Origin: Paenibacillus chitinolyticus NBRC 15660
GTDB lineage: Bacteria > Bacillota > Bacilli > Paenibacillales > NBRC-103111
Direction: 5' to 3'
Assembly (NCBI RefSeq): GCF_000739915.1
Contig: NZ_BBJT01000002.1
Coordinates: 186,001-250,000 of the forward strand
DNA length: 64,000 nt
Positions 61,156-64,000 of this stretch are shown here, in pieces (positions within the stretch are counted from its first letter, which is position 1; each line of letters begins with the position of its first letter). The position numbers were made by a program, and so were the translations under genes. The notes beneath the pieces were generated by a model that was not told the origin of the DNA, did not search any database, and saw only the letters and a program-made list of their open reading frames with translations.

Positions 61156-62184
61156 TTATGGAATGACCTTCCATACGTTGGTGCCGGTCGGCGTTTCGCC
61201 TTGGGTCCACCATTTGGCCTCATAGTTGACACCGTTGTAGGATACCTTGTTTCCGCCTACATAAACCGTAGTCGCACTCCAGGCCGGATACGTGGTTGTG
61301 CTGCCGCCCGTCGTTTTGACCGTCACTACGGAAGAGGATGGAGATGCCTTACCCGAAGAGTCGATTGCGCTTACGGTAAAGCTGTAGGAAGTGCCGCTCG
61401 ACAACCCCGTGTTCGTATAGGAAGTCGAAGTTGTCGTGCCTACCGCAACGTTATCGCGGTATACTTGATAGCTAGCCGCTCCCGCTACCGATGCCCAGCT
61501 CAAGGAAACGCTGTTGTCCGTTACGGCTGTGGAAGCCAGATTCGCCGGAGCGGGAAGTGCGCTGCCTCCGCCGAAATCTGCATCCGTCACATTGACGTAA
61601 GCGGTAGGCGCTCCGGAGACTTCCCAGATAGCCAGGATGACATGATAACCGGTTCTTTCGGGAACGTTACAATTCGTGGTGTAATAGTTGCTAGGGCTTG
61701 CACCGTTCAAATCCACCTGGCAGAAAGGCGTCAGGTCAAAGGAAGCTCTCGTCAGCGGGGCGTTCGGATTCCAGCCCGGCTTGGTGATGAAATACTTAAA
61801 AGTCGTTGTAGCATGTGCGGCGTTCAACTGCCATTTGAACGCCTGCGGGCCCGACGTCATAGGAACCTTGCTCCAACGTGTCGAGGTTTGCTCGTCAAGT
61901 TTGGGGAAGGTGTTACCGGCACTCGCGATGTGACCGTCGGCGGGGCCTCCGTTAGGAAAGCCTTTGCCCGCTTCGGCGCTTTGCGGCTCGTAGGAGGCTC
62001 CTCCACAATCCTTGTTCACGTTGTTTTTGCATAAAAGCGCACGGCTGGCGGGAACATCCAAATACCCGTGAGCCGAGCCGGTTTCGGGAAACAAGACCGT
62101 CAGTAAAGCGAGCATCAGCAGCATTCCGCATGCGGCAATCAGTTTTTGCAGCAAGGTTCCGTTCGGTAAAGCCAAATTCATCAT
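61156..62184 (-). CDS. AA10 lytic polysaccharide monooxygenase with Fn3 and CBM5/12 domains
   Basis: A signal peptide ends in SA, exposing H39 (HGYLDVPASR) as the new N-terminal histidine. Together with H124 (WQLNAAHATTT) it forms the copper histidine brace. Two disulfide cysteines and the AA10 core (about 39-205) follow. A fibronectin type III domain (about 211-295) and a C-terminal CBM5/12 chitin-binding module (about 300-342: WSATTVYVGGNKVSYNG) complete it. It oxidatively cleaves chitin. The upstream CRE-like element suggests carbon catabolite repression. Confidence 0.92.
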   Translation of the reverse strand: MMNLALPNGTLLQKLIAACGMLLMLALLTVLFPETGSAHGYLDVPASRALLCKNNVNKDCGGASYEPQSAEAGKGFPNGGPADGHIASAGNTFPKLDEQTSTRWSKVPMTSGPQAFKWQLNAAHATTTFKYFITKPGWNPNAPLTRASFDLTPFCQVDLNGASPSNYYTTNCNVPERTGYHVILAIWEVSGAPTAYVNVTDADFGGGSALPAPANLASTAVTDNSVSLSWASVAGAASYQVYRDNVAVGTTTSTSYTNTGLSSGTSYSFTVSAIDSSGKASPSSSVVTVKTTGGSTTTYPAWSATTVYVGGNKVSYNGVNYEAKWWTQGETPTGTNVWKVIP

Positions 62185-62214
62185 TCATTCCTCCTCAGAT
62201 TTGGGTTTTCAGCG

Positions 62215-62229
62215 CCAAAAGCGCTTACA
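62215..62229 (-). promoter_or_regulatory. CRE-like site before the LPMO gene
   Basis: The minus-strand sequence TGTAAGCGCTTTTGG differs from the CcpA consensus (TGNAARCGNWWWCA) at the last two positions, and lies about 30 bases upstream of the start. Confidence 0.5.
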
Positions 62230-62354
62230 TTTCGTTAGTTTAAACGACATCACCTCCCTTAAAAGTCTAGCAGCGATCTTTGGTAGAAACATACATTTCG
62301 TGATTATATCTTCCATATTATAAGTCGGATTGGAGCAGATCACAATATTTTTCT

Positions 62355-62393
62355 AACAAAAAAAGGAGTTCCTGTAACGGAATGTCTCCTTTT
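62355..62393 (-). terminator. Terminator of the ABC exporter gene
   Basis: AAAAGGAGTTCC pairs with GGAA(tgt)CTCCTTTT, and seven Ts follow on the minus strand. Confidence 0.75.
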
Positions 62394-62471
62394 CTGCGAG
62401 GATATACGGTTAAAGTATGATAGAAAAGAGCATTTGTACCTTCTTGAAGGAATACCTTCTAGAATACAATT

Positions 62472-64000
62472 TTATTCAATCATTTTCCAAGTATCCGCCT
62501 GCTGCTGGATATCCCACAATCGGGCGTACAACCCTTTCGCGGCCAGAAGATTGGAATGGCTGCCCTGCTCGACGATGCTGCCGTTATCCAGCACGACGAT
62601 ATGATCCGCACTTCGCACGGTTTTCAGGCGATGCGCAATGACGATGACGGTCTTGCCCTGTACAAGCCGGTCGATCGCCTCCTGAATGACGGCCTCGTTC
62701 TCCGGATCCAGCGATGCCGTAGCTTCGTCAAGCAAGACGATAGGCGCATCTTTGAGAAGCGCTCTGGCAATGGAAATCCGCTGCTTCTCACCTCCGGAGA
62801 GCGTACTTCCTCCTTCTCCGACAAGGGTGTCGTAACCGTTCGGAAGTTTCATGATGAAATCGTGACAGCAAGCCTGGCGCGCCGCTTCCTCGATCTCTTC
62901 CATCGTGGCGTTATTGCGTCCGAAGCGGATGTTGGCCGCAATCGTATCCTGAAACAGATATACATCCTGAAAAACCATAGATATTTTGCTCAGCAGCGCT
63001 TCGGGCTCCATATCCCGGATATTGTTGCCGCCCAGCAGAACCTTTCCCCCCGCAGGATCATAGAAACGCGCGATCAAGCGTAAAACCGTGCTTTTGCCGC
63101 TGCCCGAAGGACCTACAAGTGCCGTAAACGTACCGGCCGGGATGGACAGATTCACTTCCCTTAGCACCGTTTGCCGGTTATAACCGAATGTGACCTGCTC
63201 CAGCTCGATGTCATAAGCCGCCGGAGGCTGGCGTTTACCCGGCATAACCGGCTCCTGAAGAAGCCGTACGATGCGTTCACCCGCTTGTTCGTGATACCGG
63301 AATTCCGCATAATTTACAAGCACCGTGGTTAGCGGATCGTAAATCCGGGTGCCCACGATGAGAAAAGAAACGAACACGATCAGATCCAGGCTGCCTCCAA
63401 GGAGGAGATGAACGCCGACCATGATCATGAAAGTAAGGCCGGCGCGGATACAAGCAATCGCACTCAGGACGATCGGCCCGAGCAGCCCTTCAATCCGGAT
63501 GCTTTGCCGCATCAGCTCCCTGAACGACAGGGTCAGCCTTGCAAAGCTCTCCCCCGTCATGTTGTAGGCCTTGATGACACGGATGCCGTTCAGATACTCC
63601 TGCAGACGGTTGGCGGCATCGATTTTGGCGCGCATATGGTTGGCGCCAAGCTTATGCTGAATTCCGGAGGTCAGCATCACGAGCGCGACTGCCAGCGGAA
63701 ACGCGGCGAATAAAGCAAGCGCCATACGCCAGTCCAGAAATGACAATCCCGCAAGAGCGAGTACCGGCATAACAAGCGCGCCGATCATTTGCGGAACAAG
63801 ATGAGAAATGCCATGCTCGACCATGGTAAAGTCGCCCATCATCATGTTTGCGAGATCTCCGGGATCGCGTTTGTTCAGATAACCGAGCGGCAGCTTGCGC
63901 AAATGCTCGGCCAAGCGCGTCCGCCCTTCCGCCGCGGCGCTGTAGGCTTGACGGAACTGGGAACGGTATGCCGGAACTTCGCTGGCATACATAAGGATCA
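62472..64000 (-). CDS. ABC exporter, membrane and ATPase domains fused (N-terminus cut by window edge)
   Basis: The frame stays open to the window end, so 64000 is not its start. A type-1 exporter transmembrane domain (about first 250 residues here) precedes an ABC ATPase with Walker A GPSGSGKST, QDVYLFQD Q-loop, signature LSGGEKQR and Walker B IVLLDEATASLDPENE. Likely a homo- or heterodimeric exporter, of the IrtA/IrtB-like or lipid/peptide type. A partner exporter may lie beyond the edge. Confidence 0.9.
   Translation of the reverse strand, partial: ILMYASEVPAYRSQFRQAYSAAAEGRTRLAEHLRKLPLGYLNKRDPGDLANMMMGDFTMVEHGISHLVPQMIGALVMPVLALAGLSFLDWRMALALFAAFPLAVALVMLTSGIQHKLGANHMRAKIDAANRLQEYLNGIRVIKAYNMTGESFARLTLSFRELMRQSIRIEGLLGPIVLSAIACIRAGLTFMIMVGVHLLLGGSLDLIVFVSFLIVGTRIYDPLTTVLVNYAEFRYHEQAGERIVRLLQEPVMPGKRQPPAAYDIELEQVTFGYNRQTVLREVNLSIPAGTFTALVGPSGSGKSTVLRLIARFYDPAGGKVLLGGNNIRDMEPEALLSKISMVFQDVYLFQDTIAANIRFGRNNATMEEIEEAARQACCHDFIMKLPNGYDTLVGEGGSTLSGGEKQRISIARALLKDAPIVLLDEATASLDPENEAVIQEAIDRLVQGKTVIVIAHRLKTVRSADHIVVLDNGSIVEQGSHSNLLAAKGLYARLWDIQQQADTWKMIE

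Noticed and set aside
61036-62034. Plus-strand frame of 332 codons
   Set aside because: Antisense to the LPMO gene, whose signal peptide, histidine brace and binding modules are clear.

Overview
The window looks like chromosomal DNA from a Paenibacillus-type Firmicute. Genes start with strong AGGAGG-like ribosome binding sites, promoters are SigA-like (TTGACA/TATAAT), terminators are hairpin plus U-run, protein families are typical of Paenibacillaceae, and many small regulators each sit beside one target gene. Base composition is close to even, with AT-rich intergenic DNA. I see no rRNA, tRNA, CRISPR array, insertion sequence or prophage. The assignment rests on family recognition only.

Layout. 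1-4.2 kb: two divergent MocR regulators, a YggS-type PLP protein and a PNPOx-fold protein. 4.4-14.3 kb: accessory genes, each with its own regulator: erythromycin-esterase-like lipoprotein, CPBP protease, NmrA-like reductase with membrane partner (MarR), short UvrA-like ABC protein, SRPBCC protein (ArsR), RidA (HxlR), and a broken SMI1/KNR4 gene. 14.5-17.4 kb: a two-gene HNH nuclease plus AAA ATPase unit that resembles Septu anti-phage systems. 17.6-20.0 kb: a MutS2 paralogue without its SMR nuclease domain, behind a long leader with a 7-codon leader peptide and a strong terminator just before the gene. This is the most unusual locus in the window. 20-22.2 kb: a lone dihydrolipoyl dehydrogenase divergent from a TetR regulator.

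22.2-36.8 kb: hypotheticals, an MFS relic, GNAT, an EamA exporter with a MocR regulator, an XRE/DUF2975 pair, a YgjP-like metalloprotease, two secreted proteins, LysR with an MFS exporter, a MarR gene behind an actinobacterial-looking TIM-barrel gene, and a VOC protein whose promoter carries LexA-like boxes. 36.9-41.3 kb: duplicated membrane-anchored alpha/beta hydrolases whose upstream regions carry the same direct repeats, beside a two-component system. 41.5-46.7 kb: an AlkZ-like protein with a coupled mini-ORF, OsmC, a nucleotidyltransferase-fold protein, and a yfmS/yfmT-like soluble chemoreceptor and aldehyde dehydrogenase.

46.9-64 kb: carbohydrate metabolism. A beta-helix secreted protein; an ABC importer, GH4 glycosidase and PfkB kinase operon divergent from a LacI regulator; DeoR and NagA; a membrane-bound PAF-acetylhydrolase-like enzyme; a histidine-kinase relic; an ECF sigma/anti-sigma pair; a lytic polysaccharide monooxygenase with a CRE-like site; and a truncated ABC exporter at the right edge. 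Together these fit a saprophyte that attacks chitin and plant polymers while resisting antibiotics and phage. All functions are inferred from sequence alone.
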